Source: Lichenostomus cassidix
Taxonomy: Eukaryota; Chordata; Aves; Passeriformes; Meliphagidae
Assembly: GCA_008360975.2 (NCBI GenBank)
Contig: CM039211.1
Span: 762,038-826,037 of the forward strand
Direction of reading: 5' to 3'
DNA length: 64,000 nt
Shown here: piece by piece, positions 22,321 to 35,500 of the stretch
How positions within the stretch are numbered: the first letter of the stretch is position 1
How the letters are laid out: every line of letters begins with the position of its first letter
The notes under the pieces: generated by a model
What the model saw: the letters and a program-made list of their open reading frames with translations, nothing else
What the model was told of the DNA's origin: nothing
The model's database searches: none
Program-made: the position numbers and the translations under genes

Positions 22321-25300
22321 CCTGGACTTTGACCATCGCTCAGAACACGGCTCTTGGCTCTCACTTGGTCTCTGAGGCTGTCACGTTTTCCATGCAGGGC
22401 GAACCAATGGCATTTTTTTTTTACCAAGTGGAGTAGAAAGCTGGAGAAGGCAAGAGAGGTCAGTTGCAACTAAAGCAGAGGAGCTGAGAGCTGATTAATT
22501 CTTTGTGTGCCCACTGGAAATGACCCAGAAAACTGAGCTGAGCTACATTTGTGGTGAGATGCTCCTGGATGAATGAGATTTGTCTGTGACAAGGACGAGG
22601 CTGCCTCTGTTGCAGCACACACAACCAGGGCTTTGCACTGGGTTTTTGGAACTCCCAGAGGGCCAAGAGGATTTGCCCCCCAGTCCTTCTCTGCAGCTGA
22701 ACACACATCCTGATATTTAGGTCTTGCTCACCCAGGGTAGGCAAAGATGTCTTGAGGGCTGTTTAAAATTTGCACTTTCCGGTTCTGCAGTTTGATGGGT
22801 CCAGCAGGTCACAGGGCATGTCCTGGTTCCGTGGGCTCAGGTGGCAGACACAGGTGGGATGGGAATGTGCTGATGTGTGCAGGAAGGACTGAACTGGTGT
22901 TAGTGCAGCTGTGCTGTGGTGTGGAAGGCTGGGACATCAGCTCTGCAGGAGCAATACTCATGGTCAGGTGGGGAATGGACACCCTGGCCCAAACTATTAA
23001 GAGCTTCTGCCTGACTTTGAAAAATTTGAAAATGCAGGTGGTCGATGTGCAGCTTTCACAGTTCTCACCTGGAGGAATTCTTCCAGAAATTTGTCTTCCT
23101 TTCTCTGTCTGTTGGCTTCTGCAGAGGCAGTGGGAAGTAAAGAGGTGTATAGCACAGTCATATGGTGGAATACAGGTAAATTAAAAGAGTAATGGGTTGA
23201 TTTCTACACTCTGCAAATCAGCGCTGGTCTCTAGTAACTGATGGAAGTCTGTCAGTTTGCACCAGCTGAGCATCTGAAATACAGAAATGTACTTAAAAAC
23301 AATGGAAACACAGCCATTGAGAATGAAATTTGAAACTACACCACCTCTCCACCATCAAGGCAGCAATATGGGCATACATTCACAAGTCAGCAAAATAATA
23401 GGATGGAATAACTTTAAAAGCAAATGAAGAATGCTACCTTTAAGAGTCAGAATAGTGAGAACCTCTGTTTTTTCTGTATGAAATGGACTGTGTAATCATG
23501 ATGAACTCCTGAAACACCAGGTTTATCAGATTTTCCCTTTGCACACACCAGGACCAGCCTCAAGCACCAAAGAGGGGAGGGACCTCTCCTTCCAGGATTT
23601 CAACCTCAGCCATTCCCATGCAGCAACCTGCACAAAGAGAAGTGAGAGAGATTCAGAGCAAATCCCCTTCTTTCTTAGAAGAGTTCACCTCAAAGAGCTA
23701 CCAATGAGGTTCCAAAGACTTGCACACGAAGGAAGAGGACTTGCCAGACTGTGGAAAATCCTGGAGATTCCCAACACATGGAATCCACATGACTGAGGGT
23801 TTAGGGTTTTGCCCGAAGTCATACTGGAAATTAAACCTCTTGGTCTCTTGACGACTTTTTGTCATTAGTTTTAAGTCTGTTGTAGAAGGTGCATCTATGG
23901 CAAAGACCCTTCAGGGGTTTTAGTGTGGTCAAAAAGGTTTTCTTGAAATCCACATTTCTCTGAATCTCTGTTTTGAGTGATGCTGATGTGGTTGCCTTAT
24001 TTCTGCATGCAACCTCGCTGAGTTCCACATTGTGTGCCCCTGAAAGTGGCAGCTGCTGATCCTCTCAGAGGCCTGCCTTGTTTTCATCTATTTTAGGTGA
24101 TTTCCAAGAACTTTTAATGTCGAGGTGCATCTGTGTCAAGTGGAAAATGAGCTGTTTGTCTCTCCCCTTGCTCCTAGTGAAAAGGTTTAGAGGTACATTA
24201 GGTTTTCAGTCTCTTTATTCTGTGGCTAAACGTTTTCTTCAATGCTATCAGCAAGTCTCAGCATTAAGAAAGGGATTTTTGGCTTCTGGAATTAAGCCAA
24301 AAAGTGTGGCCAGAATTTAAAGCACCCCCTGATGTGTTTTGTTAACACTAACAAGAGATTCAAAATGCTATGAAAAAGCTTCAGATGATGGAAGTTTAAT
24401 ATTTCAGCAGTCTGCATGCAGCTGCTATTCTGAACCTCAAGCAGCCTCCTCCAGCTCAATATACTCAAAATCTATTAATCCAAATTATGATTTTAAAGGG
24501 CAGGAGCCCAGATGCGCATAATTGTTTCTCATTGTTCCCATATGCAGAGCATGGCTCTGAACTCACAGTGACAACACAGCTGTGTGTTTGCAGCCTCTCA
24601 CTGTCCTTTTCCTGCCCACCACTCTGTGTGTGCTGCTTTCATCAGGCTCACCTGGGTCACCTCACAAAGCAGAAAAAATTACATTTATCCAGGCCCATCT
24701 TTTGAAACCTCTGCTCATACCTAGGCAGGATTCTCTGCTATATCCTGGTCACCTGCAAGGAAGAGTTTTGCTGGAGAAAGACAGAGTTGGAGGTTTGAGG
24801 TCTGGCCCAGTGTGAACCACAAACATTTCTTTGCCCATCTGAGCATCACTGTCTTGGAGAGGCTTCTGTTGGCCCTGGAAGTTGTGTATCAGGATAAAGT
24901 AGCAGGATAAAGTAGCAGGATAAAGCCTTTTGCTCCTGCTGGTTTACCACACAGTCCCCTATGCCAGGAACAGATCTCAGGGAGAGGAACGATGAGGGCT
25001 ATTCCTCTAGGATGTTTCAGGGGCTGGAATTTTAAACCTGACACACTGAATTTATAAAAGAGACCCAGTTTTGAGATGTTCACACTTTGCAGCCACCCAC
25101 AGGTTCTCAGCCTCTTTGAAGTGGCCAACTCTCAAGTGTTCAAGGGATCACACAAGGAAGTGCAGCAGCAGAAGACAGTGCAGTCAGCCTGCTGCTTCAT
25201 CCAGGTCAAGCAGTCCCTGCTGCCTGTGGAGCAGAGGTGAGATGGCTGAAGTGACCTGTTAATATCACACTTTACAAAATGCATTCTATTTCCCCTTCAC

Positions 25301-26099
25301 TTTTCATGAACTGGTAATGGGTGGCTGCTGAAATCCAGACCTGTTGCAGGTAAAGACTCCAGGGAAACTGCCAGGATGTATCCCAGCAGAAATTTTTGTC
25401 AGGAGGAGCAAGCCCAGGGTACAACGTTGCTTCCACAGCATTTGTTCCTGGCTGAGCTATCCTATCCTGGCAGCTGTGGGTTGGTCTACAGACAAGTAAT
25501 GCCAGGACTGCAGGGATGGATTGGTAATGTGTTCCCCCTGTTGCCAGGTCACTGGTAATTATGGAGAGGAAGATGAATGAGCCTGGTGTGGTTCATGGGT
25601 GCCAAGTAATCACAGCTCAATAGGAAGTTTAATAAAGACACAGTGAAGCAGACTATGACGTATGACCCCTTCAGAGCATTTTGAACAGGGTGACAAAGAC
25701 CCTTGAAGTTGGTGTAAAAGTCAGCAAATGTGTGCCATCTCATCAGCATTCCCAGTTTTGGCTCTGCAGCTGGCACCTCCTGCCCAGTGCCTGGCAGTGC
25801 ATCCTAGACACAGCACTGTCATGCTTCCATGCTCTCCTGTGTGGATAAATGCAGTTCATCCTGCCCCTCTCCCTTCAAGGAAAGACACTTTCCTGACTGT
25901 GTGCTTTGTGGTGCTTTGCCTGGCCAGGTTTTGAAAGCTCTAGGCAGTGGAATATCTGTGCAGTTAGGGATCAAGAGCTTCAGTTCCCTTCCCTTCCAGG
26001 ACCTACAGGCTTCCCTACTGCTGGCTGCAGCATCTCAGGGCAGGTTTTGGGTACATAATGGGCTGGTTGGAGGAAGTAACAGAGAGGAGGGGGCACTCT
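22321..26099. other. Intergenic, FKTN-TAL2 part 5
   Basis: No gene recognised. Contains a 13-bp tandem repeat (24890-24925). Around 24470-24530 there is a non-repetitive stretch with TTAATCC, AAATTATGATT and two ATTGTT (SOX-type) cores. Confidence 0.5.
24890..24925. repeat. 13-bp tandem repeat, 2.8 copies
   Basis: Unit CAGGATAAAGTAG repeated without mismatch. Confidence 0.9.
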
Positions 26100-26420
26100 C
26101 CAACTCTCCAATGTAAATTACATGGAAATTAGACTTCTGTGAGGCCAAAGGCCCCTCCGGAATAGGGCCTTTAGTTAACATAACACTTGTGCTAAATGAA
26201 GCGGTTGACACAGCTTTCAGGCTGTAGTGCCACTGTTAATTTAGCGTGTGAAAGGGCTGAACCTTCAGTCGAGTTCTGCAGGGAACAGCTCTGCCCCGGC
26301 AGGGACCCGAGGCTCATTCTCTCCGGAGAGCAACCGCATCATTCCACTGCTGGCTTATTAATATTTATGGGGGCAATCCTGTTAGCTGAAACATTCTCAG
26401 TGCTTTTAAAAGCCCAGTAG
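26100..26420. promoter_or_regulatory. Candidate conserved noncoding element with inverted repeat
   Basis: Non-repetitive DNA with unusual site density for this region: AAATTACATGGAAATTAG, TTTAGTTAACATAAC, GTTAATTTAGCG, TTATTAATATTTATGG and scattered CpGs. It includes a perfect 8-bp inverted repeat AAAGGCCC (26147-26154) / GGGCCTTT (26165-26172). Conservation cannot be tested here. Confidence 0.3.
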
Positions 26421-26817
26421 GTGAGCACTGCTGAGCCGTTTTGCTGTTTGGGGTGAGCTTTCCTGGGATTTGGCAGAGGGAAGTGGTGGAGTGTGCTTTA
26501 AAGCTGCCTTATCCTGGGCATGGAGGCTTTCCTGCCCTGGGAAAGTGGGGTGATGAGCTGAGGCTTCTCCTTTCCCATCTCTCTTTCCCCTTTGTATCTC
26601 CAGGATATTTCCTGTTGCTCCAGGGTATAAGTAGAAATTTTGCTCTTGTTGTCCCTTATTTACCCTTATGTCTATCCAATGCAAACTGCCAGACTTCATG
26701 GAGAAGTGGATGGAGGTGCAGAAAGGATTGCAAGGGTCCCAAAGGATCTGTATGATTTTAGTCAGCCTAGCTGACTTGTGCCTGGGGCAATTTTGTGGCC
26801 ATTTTCAGAAACAAAGC

Positions 26818-26992
26818 CTGATTTGGGTTGGAGGGGACATTTAAAGGCCACCTTGTCCAACCTCCCTGCACCGAGCAGTGACATCTTCAATTAGATCAGG
26901 TTGTTCAATACTCCATCTAATATAACCTGGAGTATTTCCAGGGATGGGGCATCTGCCACCTCTCTGGGCAACCTGTGCCAGTGTTTGACCAG
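26818..26992 (-). mobile_element. CR1 LINE fragment
   Basis: + strand text is the complement of CR1: TTGGGTTGGAGGGGACATTTA, CCACCTTGTCCAACC, CAGGGATGGGGCATC, GCCACCTCTCTGGGCAACCTG, TGCCAGTGTTTGACCA. About 175 bases survive. Confidence 0.85.
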
Positions 26993-27762
26993 TGAATGAG
27001 TTGTTACTCTGGCAAGGGTGAGGCTGGATGGACCAGTCTCTGTCATGGACACAGACGTGTGATGGGGATGAGGTTATTCTGCAGGTTTGGGGTTTTGCAC
27101 TCAGATGTCACCTTGCTTACCTTGAGCAGAGAGGAAGCTTTGGGGACACCACAAGAATCTGTGTTTCACCAACCCTACATCTTAGCCACAGGAGTATGGA
27201 GCTGACTCATCTCTGCTGTGAAAGAATGAGTTAAACGTGCTGTGCACTGCCTGAAGTGAAGGGCAGGCTGGAAGAGGTGTGAATTCACCTCCTGCTGTCA
27301 CACAGAGTGAGGCAGAGGGACAGACAGGGCTCGGGGCAGCACTGGGACAGCAGCAGCTGCCACTGTCCTCTGGCTGCAGAAGGTGCCAGCTGTGACTCCA
27401 AGTGAGAGGAAGCTTCCAACCGAGAAGGGAGTGCAGGATCCACTGGCTGGCTAAATAAGTAAAATTTAAAAAAAAAAAAAAATCCCCAAAACAGAAGAGG
27501 TAAAAGAGAGGAAAATCAGATTTTTGCAAATGCCAGTTCCATTCATTCCTGCAAAGTTCACCTGACCTAGCCACAGCCACTGGGCTAAGTGACTAAGGCT
27601 GGTAGGGATGGCTCTAGTTACCACCCCAGAAAAAGGGCAGGGGGCATGTGGTGAGCAGAGAAAAGGCAGGACAAGAGAGAGAATCTCCTGGGAGATGCAA
27701 AACAAGCTCCCTGGATTGCCAGGACTAGTGGTGACACGCGCCAGACAAAGGACCTGCTACTC
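26993..27762. other. Intergenic upstream of candidate first exon
   Basis: An A run lies at about 27468-27482. No gene or transposon was recognised. Confidence 0.45.
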
Positions 27763-27769
27763 TATAAAT
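27763..27769 (+). promoter_or_regulatory. Candidate TATA box
   Basis: TATAAAT preceded by several CpGs (GACACGCGCC) and followed by CpG-containing DNA (CAGCCGGGACCAGCGCTGGG). A start site would be expected near 27793. It is the most promoter-like spot between FKTN and TAL2 on the + strand. Confidence 0.35.
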
Positions 27770-27792
27770 GAGGCAGCCGGGACCAGCGCTGG

Positions 27793-27923
27793 GCTGACTC
27801 CGGGAAGAGCAAGCTCTGTGGCCAGGCACTGGAAAAGCAGTCGGGAAAGAAACGTGGGAAGTGTCTGATTTTGCTGCCTGTTCGCCCACTGACCAGGTTT
27901 CCAGAGGCACAAGTACCAGAAAA
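27793..27923 (+). ncRNA. Candidate untranslated first exon (TAL2 or lncRNA)
   Basis: About 131 bases from the position where a TATA-driven transcript would start to a strong donor, AAA|GTAAGT, at 27924. It is richer in CpG than its surroundings. The TAL2 coding exon begins at a good acceptor (36284), so it should have an upstream exon, and this is the best candidate I found; the intron would be 8.4 kb. It could equally start an unrelated lncRNA or be chance. Confidence 0.28.
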
Positions 27924-29055
27924 GTAAGTGACAATGGCCTCTTCTCTTTACAGCTATCCTCCCCTCTTCCAGGCTTATCTTGCAACTTTCTTAGGAATGC
28001 CAAAGTTTCACCTCAGGGCAGGGAATTTCCCTAAAGGAAGGGATTTCTGCACTAGCCTTTTACCAGTTTGCTGGATTTTGATTTCTTATTGTGGCACACC
28101 TGGTTCTTGTCATCAAAAATTTAAGAGTGAGGCACCTTATCTGACAAACAGCCACTTACAGGTGGCTGCAGTTCAGTTCGTACCTGAACTTTCCAAATTC
28201 CTAGGATCCTCAGAGACTCAGACCTTACCAGAAGAAAATATTGATTGGTTTTACTGCTTTTGAGAGAAATGTTGGTGATGATACGCGGAGGAAAGTAAAG
28301 TGATTTTTAAATCACTGTTCTTTACTATACCCAGATTTTCTTACATTGTGGCTGTGTAATTAAACACTAGGCAAACTCATTTATAGCATTGCAAAGTTCT
28401 GTAAGTCAGAGTTATTGCACTGGTGCAAAAGGATTAGACAGAGCATCATAGAATCCCTGAGTTCAGAACTAAAACTTAACTGAATTTTCCAATGCTGTTT
28501 GACATTTAAAACAAATTCCTTGCAAAAACACAGATAATCATGTCCTAATTAGTCTTATGCTGTATGCTTATTCACTAGAATGTGTGGAAATTCACTAACT
28601 GTGTCAACAGGTAAAGGTGTAAGGAATCAGTTTTAAATTCCAATTCTCATATATTTAAAAATATCCCCATACTTTACTAGTCATCTGTGTTACAGCTGAT
28701 ACAGTTGCAAAAATACATAGGCATTTGAATTTTCCTCAGTTCAACAGCACACTTAGGAGGAAAAGTTTAGCTTTTTTTTTTTTTTTTAATTTCACTTCTA
28801 CGGTTAAATATTACTAACTCTCAGTTTTGGGAAAATACTTTTGAAACTGCCTGTCTAAAATATGTTTCTATTTGCAGGGGTAGCCTTCTGCATAACACTG
28901 TTTGCCTGAGAAAGTTAATAAACAGCAAAACATACACTTTTTCTGAAGTAGCTGCCTCTATCCTTCCTGATTTCCTTGTAACACTATGGGACAATGTTTC
29001 ATTTTCAGAATCTTTTTCCACTGTGCATTTCTATATTATTTCACACACACCAACC

Positions 29056-29082
29056 AAAAAAAAAAAAAAAAAAAAAAAAAAA
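29056..29082. repeat. Poly(A) tract, 27 bases
   Basis: Uninterrupted A run preceded by CACACACACC and followed by an A/C-rich tail. No retroposed body was recognised on either side. Confidence 0.9.
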
Positions 29083-32000
29083 GCAGAACAAACAACCGAC
29101 CACAAAGCCAACCAACCAGAAAAAAATACTCTAAAATAAATGCAGCTTGTTTTTACTGCCTGTTTACATAAACCTTTATGGTAGTTGTGATAGGAGCTGA
29201 CTATACAAGACATGACATTCTCACAGAGCCAGCATGCCAGGCAGGAAGCTTGGGGACTAAATGCAGGTGGTTGAGGCAGGGATGATCTTTGTGCTGCTGT
29301 TTCCACCAGGAGTAGCCCCACAGAGGTTGGTGGCAAGACATTCAGGGGAAAATGGGATGGTGCTCTTTGTCTTGCAGTGGTTTGTATCTCACTTTTGAAA
29401 GCCACATTTTGGCGTGGTGACCAGGTTTCTCTGTGCTCATGATGAGAGCAGGCAGTGGTGTGACCCAAGGTGGTCAGCAGACTGGCTTGAGCTTTGGCAG
29501 GAGAACAAAGGGTTGCCACCAGCCTCAGGGCAGATCTGGACAGAATGCAAAAGCAAATGCTGTTTGGAGGCAACATCCAAACATAATAAAGATCTGCCTT
29601 CCCCCTGATGCAAATGCCCTGGATTTTCCCCTCTCCGCTCCTAACAACTTCTCTAAACAGCGTGAGCTGCTGCAGACTGCTCTCTGCTGATGTGTTAGAT
29701 GCAGCATCTGGCTCCTCTCCTCCCTTACATCCTCCTTCCAGAAAGGAGGACGTGGACTTTCCTACATATGCAGGCAGGGAAAATGGTTTCTGCTATTCAC
29801 AGCTGCCTTCCTGCCTCATTGTGGCAGGCGGAGAGAGAGGAAGGCAGGAATGAGGGAGGAGATGAGGTGGGAGAAATATCAGTGTGGAATAGAGTTCTGC
29901 ACAGTGGGTCTGGGGAGAAAAAAACCCAACAAATTCCTGAAGAACTCCTGGAAGAGAACCAAACTGTTTTTCTTCTCTGTGTTTACCTTAAAGCACAGGG
30001 AGAGTGTCTGTATGTAGTATTTGGGCTGTTAATTTGGCAGAGACTGTTGCTAAAGGAAACTCATAAGAACTGTCATTCAGGCCACGGAAGCATTTTTCCA
30101 AGAGAGACTCTCAGATTCTCTGGAACAGAAAATAACACCAGTGAAACTTTAGCAAATAAAGACTAAACCTCCTGCTGGCAGAGTGTTCCTTTCTCAGCTT
30201 AGCAAGCTGTCATGCCCCTGCCAATGCACTAGAACTCCATTTAGCAAAAGCTGTTGCAGCCCATGAGTGGGTTCTATTTTTTTTTTTTTGTGCAAAGCTT
30301 TGGTATAATTCATCTCTTTGCAGAGGACCATAAAAAGTATTGAGCAGAAGGGAGGCACAAGAAAAAAACCCCAGCCCAGAAAAACCAAACCAAAAAATAA
30401 AAGCCCACTCCCATGTGCAGAGTAAACCTTTCCTTGAGCTACATCTTCATCGCGATTGGCAACTTGGCCACATATTTCCTGCTCTCCCAAACCCCATCTG
30501 GGTGGCAGCCCATTGCTTTGCAGATCTTCCTTTCCCAAGGCAGGCCTGGAGGACACAATGCCACAGTGTGAATGCTGTGGAGTCTGCAAACAAGGCTGAT
30601 TTCCCAGAAAGCAGAGAGCTCTTCTCTGCTGAAGACCTGCAGCCTCCAGGAGGGCAACTGCATTACAAAGCTCAGCAACCCAGGGGCAGCACTGGGTCAG
30701 GTGAAAGACTTGCCTCTGGAAACTGGGATCACAGGCAGCACAGCAACCCCAAACATGAAGGCTGACTTAATCCTAAGACCTTCACAGAGCCGCTTCTAAA
30801 GACTCCAGTGATTTCCTTTTTCTAAAGGTTCAGTGAGAGCACAGTGTGGCTCTGAGAGTTCCTGTAAATGCTGCCCTTAGACAGGAGGGCTCCCAGAAGC
30901 AGATATTCTACTATGTGCATTTTGTCCTAGATTTACAGACTCTAAAAAAGCTAAATCACAGTGTCAGCACGGACTGGTTTTTATAGTGCTTTTGCTGCTC
31001 TGCTGTACTGTGTACCATGGAATGATTGTCAGATAACACTCCCAACAGAGGCATGAGGCAGAGAGAGGAGCCCTTGTTTATTCTTGAAGTAGTTCCTCTT
31101 CCCACATCTTATTTGAAATAAGATGAAGTTCACTGATAGTGTTAGGAATCACCCTGGGAATGCTGGTAGAAGCTCCACTCATTCATTACACCAGCACTGC
31201 AAGGCTGGGCCACCATGTGCTCCTGTCTGCTCTGACACACAAATGCTCACACATACTTGATAATTTTTTCCACGAACCTTGCAGAGTAGGCAACCTAATT
31301 GTAAGCAGGAAGGACAAGGAGGTGCAGGGACAGAAGTTTGGCTCCCTGGATGCCAGCCCAGCATTCACTCTCAACACTGAGATGTCTCTGTGTCCATGAA
31401 TGCACCTGTGGGATTTCAGGTGGGAGGCTCCTTGGGAAGGTGCAGTGCCAAGATACAGGGAGGCAGCAATGGAGACAGTGAGCTGAGGAAAGCTCAGAGA
31501 GCCTGAACCTAATGCTGAGCTGCTCCTCTGGCAATCCATCAAGCTGGGGTGCATTGTCCCTTCTCCCCTTCCTTCCCCTCCCAAGCCAAAGAAAGTCCCT
31601 GAAATCCAAGAGGGAACAGAGAGAACAGTGCATGGTTTAGCTGCAAAGAGTGAGTTTATTCGTCCTAGGGAATGGAAAAAAGAATCAAGTCACATGTTAG
31701 GGACAGGTAGTCTCCTGTCTTGTGACACCCATGCCCAGTCTTGCCCTCTGCATGAAGCTGAGTCCCATGCTCTGAGGCTTGTGTGAAATGAAGAGGGAAA
31801 CCGTGAATTTCCCCTTTCTCCTCTTGCCCAGGTCACAGGGATGCGAAGCAAACAAAACACGGCAGCAAGGAGTGATAGCTGGGGAATCTTTCCTCCCTGC
31901 GGCAGATCGGGCTCACAAGCACCTGCCTGGTAGAGGAAACAGGCACCATCTGCTCTTCTGTTGCCATTTACTTAAGGGCTGGGGGGACTTCCCAAAATCC

Positions 32001-32249
32001 AGTGCAATGTGTTAAATAACCAATTTTAGCAGGCGCTGGGTTTCCCCCGTGGAGTGATGGTGTGGCACCGCGGGTTTACTAGAAGCACTCCAATTCTTGG
32101 TGGCAGCAGGCATCTGCTGTCTGATTAAGATTTGCAGGAGTAGGTCTCCAGTGGCCAGTTTCAACATGGATTTAACTTCACCGAGGTCAGAGGTATAACT
32201 TGAGGGAGGAACTTTCTCGTCCAAGATCTTTAGTTAATAGCATCCTGCT

Positions 32250-32540
32250 AATTATGACTGAGTGCTGGGCTCCCGGCGAGTCCCCTGCCAGCCCTCAGAC
32301 ATTAACCGCTGGCTCGGGGGTTGTTTGCTGGGGAATGTCTGGCAGAGATGTGCTTTGTGCCTAAGCTGCTCTGCTGCTGCCTGAATTGCCTGAAAGGCTT
32401 TTTGCACGGAGAGGCTGTGAGAACTGCTGCTACGGGAGAGATCTTCATCTCTTCTGCAGTTCAGTCTTTTGTCTGGCGACACTCGAGGCTGCATTAAAAA
32501 CAGCCAGGATTCCGCCCACCACATATTTTTATATTTTTCA
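32250..32540. promoter_or_regulatory. Candidate regulatory stretch upstream of TAL2
   Basis: Non-repetitive, with local CpGs (CTCCCGGCGAG, TTAACCGCTGG, CTACGGGAG, GGCGACACTCGAGG) in otherwise CpG-poor DNA, ending in TATTTTTATATTTTTCAG, which is also a fair splice acceptor. It could be an enhancer, an alternative promoter or an untranslated exon boundary. Confidence 0.25.
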
Positions 32541-35500
32541 GATGGGTAGGCAGGGAGGTGGGAAAAGCTTCAGCTGTCTGTTTGGTGGTGGTTTGTTTTT
32601 CCTTTGTTTTTTTTTTCTCTTTCTGGTTGTTGGAGCAGATTTGCTGCAGTTATTTCTTTGCACAATTCTCTATGTGTTGCAGATGTGCACCTTAGCACAA
32701 GAAACTGCATTTTTCTCCTACTTCTGGACATGTCCTCTCGACCTGAGTTAAGTCCTTTCCTCAGTGCAAAATTTTGTCCTTCAGGGTGATTCCTCCCCTG
32801 AAAATGGTGTAAACTTCCAGATTTACATTCCTGAGAGCAGAATTAATCCTCTTGAATCTAAGATGTTGTCTTCCTGGGGTTTCAATTGTCAGCTCAATGT
32901 GGGGCTGTTAATCTGTGGTTAGGGAAGGTAAGCAGAAAGTACAGAGTCCAGACCTGCAGGTTAATGCAATAAATCTGTACAGTATATGTACAAACAGGTG
33001 ATTCTGCACAGATTTAAAACAGATCAGTGGGACATGAGCTGGACACAACCAGTAGATGACATTTATTTCATACAGTGCATCAGAGAAAGCTAAAGAATAC
33101 ATTGCTCAGATGTGCAAAATTAGCAAAGGCCCAAAGTTGCAAATAATATATTGAAAGGCAAGTTTGGGGGGAAGGGTTGGAGAGAAGGAAGGAAGAGAAG
33201 GAGGGGAATGAGACAAAAGAAGTGGAAATCAGATCTCTTGCCAGCAAACTGGCTGCATTTTAACTAGAAGGTGCTGATGTTATATAGAGAACTCAAAGGA
33301 TGTGTGACTAGAGAAAAAAATCTGTGCTGAAACATTACAATTACTGCAAGATTGGACCAGGATAATTTTTCTTCTGTGTTTCTAACTGAAATTCCAAGCA
33401 CAACAACAGGAAAGCCACACCAGTAAAAATAAAAAGGAATGGAATTTAAGGGGGAGAGATGTATGGAGGTGAACCTGAAACAAAGCTCCCCACAGAGCTA
33501 TCAGTGCAAGAGGAGGCACTGGGAAAAGGAAAGAAGCTGTTGTTTGCTGATCTCGAATAAATGTCAGAAATACAAACACACGTTTTTGAAGTGTAAAGCA
33601 GGAGCTGTTCTCACAAAGGCATCTGTTTGCTGACAAGGCTTGTGACCACAAACGTGGCATTGTCCTTTCCAAAGGCATAAGTAGAGAGACAAAGAAAGCA
33701 TGGCCGTGAAGGAGTAGGCTGGGTTTATTTTTCCACCAAGAACACCACTAGCAGGACAAGAGGGCATGTTCACAGCCCCGGGCTGGGTGTTAACCTGCTT
33801 TCCTGGAGTGCTGTGCTGGGGACTGTCTGGAGCACGGGGAAGAGAAGTAAGAGACTCTGTCTTGCTATTTGTAGCTGGTATTTGATGTAAACAGGCATCC
33901 AGCAAACACTGACCCACATGGCAGAATTACAGGGCAGAGACCCAAACGCCTGGCAAAATATAGTCCAGTCAACCCATGAGAAGAAACAAAGAAGCCCAAA
34001 TAACTTTCCCTATGTTATAAAAGTAGCTACCTTTGTACACAGATAAGTATGTCTTCAGAAGAAAGAAAAAACAAAGAAAACAAAATCAAACAACAACATA
34101 AACACCAAAACAGAAGACAGAGAGAAGCAGGTGGCACTCTGAATTTCACATGGATCTGAGCAGCTGCTTGGAAGAATAAATCTGTAAAGGCAAAAGTTTT
34201 GCCTTGGGCAGTGAACACATTGCAGTACAGAGGAGCACTGGAAGACAGTGTTTAAAATCTGTACCACTGATGTGGCAGTGTTCTTGCCAAAAAGGTACAT
34301 GTTTGAGGTAGGTGCAAAACACCCAGCAGATTTGTTCCCATAGCAAAAACCAAAAATGATTCACAGAGTAGGAGAGCAATTAAAAAAAAATAAATAAAAA
34401 GAGAGATATAATAATCCCCATCGGGATCAAGCAATGAGTCCTAATGTAAGTCTATTAAAGATAAGAGAAACTCTCAGCAATCTGAAATATGAGGGTTTGT
34501 TTTCTAAAGGAGCCCTTCATGAAGCAAGGCCATTTTGATGAGACAATTTTCTCATCCCCTAAAGATATGACAGTAATTTCAGACTTCTATCAAAACAGAA
34601 ATGTGCTAGCAGTGTAAAGGCCACTCAAGAGGAGTCTGTGAGGTATTGTCAGTGTGAGCAGCCTTTTACAATGTACAGGGTGTGCATGTACTGCCTGCAT
34701 CCCTGACCAGAGGTCTCTGAGCACACCTGTGACAGGATTTATAGCGCTGCAGCTGTGCTCCCCTGGCAGCTGGTAATCCATGCTGGACTGGGAACTGAGG
34801 GAGCTGGGCAGGAACTTCCCTGCCTTGGCTCCCTGATAGGGCATCCCAACTAATCTATGAGTCACAGTTGTGTTTCTTTATTCACTTGGACTCTTACCAT
34901 GTATTTTGGTGAACCCCGAGTGTCTTGTGTGGTGTGAAGCTGCTTCAGATGGGAACAGGATCACAGCTGGGCTGTCATCCCAAAGTTTCCTCTCCCTGGG
35001 GATGAAGGATGCTTTTCTGTCTGCTCCCCAGTTCCCTTTACAGGACTTCTGTAAAGAAGGGTTTGCCAATGAGTATAAAAAGCTGAGGTTTTCATATGCA
35101 TAAGAAGGTAAATGGAAACATTTGTCCTTCAGTCTCTTGGCTGTGAAGAGCTTTTCCCTGCTCCAGCTGTCTGCATGCCATTGGCATAAAGAGCTGCTTC
35201 AGAAATGGAGGAGTCAGTGCCTTCTCCAGGGCTGTGGGAGAGAAGGGAAAACACTTTCCCATGGTGGTACGAGAAGGGTTTGGGCAACACAAAGGATTTT
35301 TGACAGTCTTTCTGGTAAATGGCATTTAAAATCACTGTGCACCTGTTGCTCAGTACTCTTATGTTGCCAGGTCTGCTCTGGGCACTGAGCTCACTTTGCT
35401 TGGCTCTGTGAGGCGGGGTGGACAGGGAGTACTTAGGGAGATGTTTTGTTTGGGATGCCAGCATGCTTTGTAGGAATCACACTTTCCCTCATGCACTTAT

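Noticed and set aside
28443..28500. Possible CR1 tail (ATCATAGAATCC)
   Set aside because: Only about a dozen bases match; too short to call.
29031..29576. 181-codon minus-strand frame
   Set aside because: Part of it is a Phe run from the 27-base A tract; the remainder has no recognisable domain.
35074..35080. TATAAAA at 35074 as a TAL2 TATA box
   Set aside because: No CpG enrichment and no donor site recognised within a plausible first-exon length; CCAAT lies too close. Kept only as a weak alternative to 27763.
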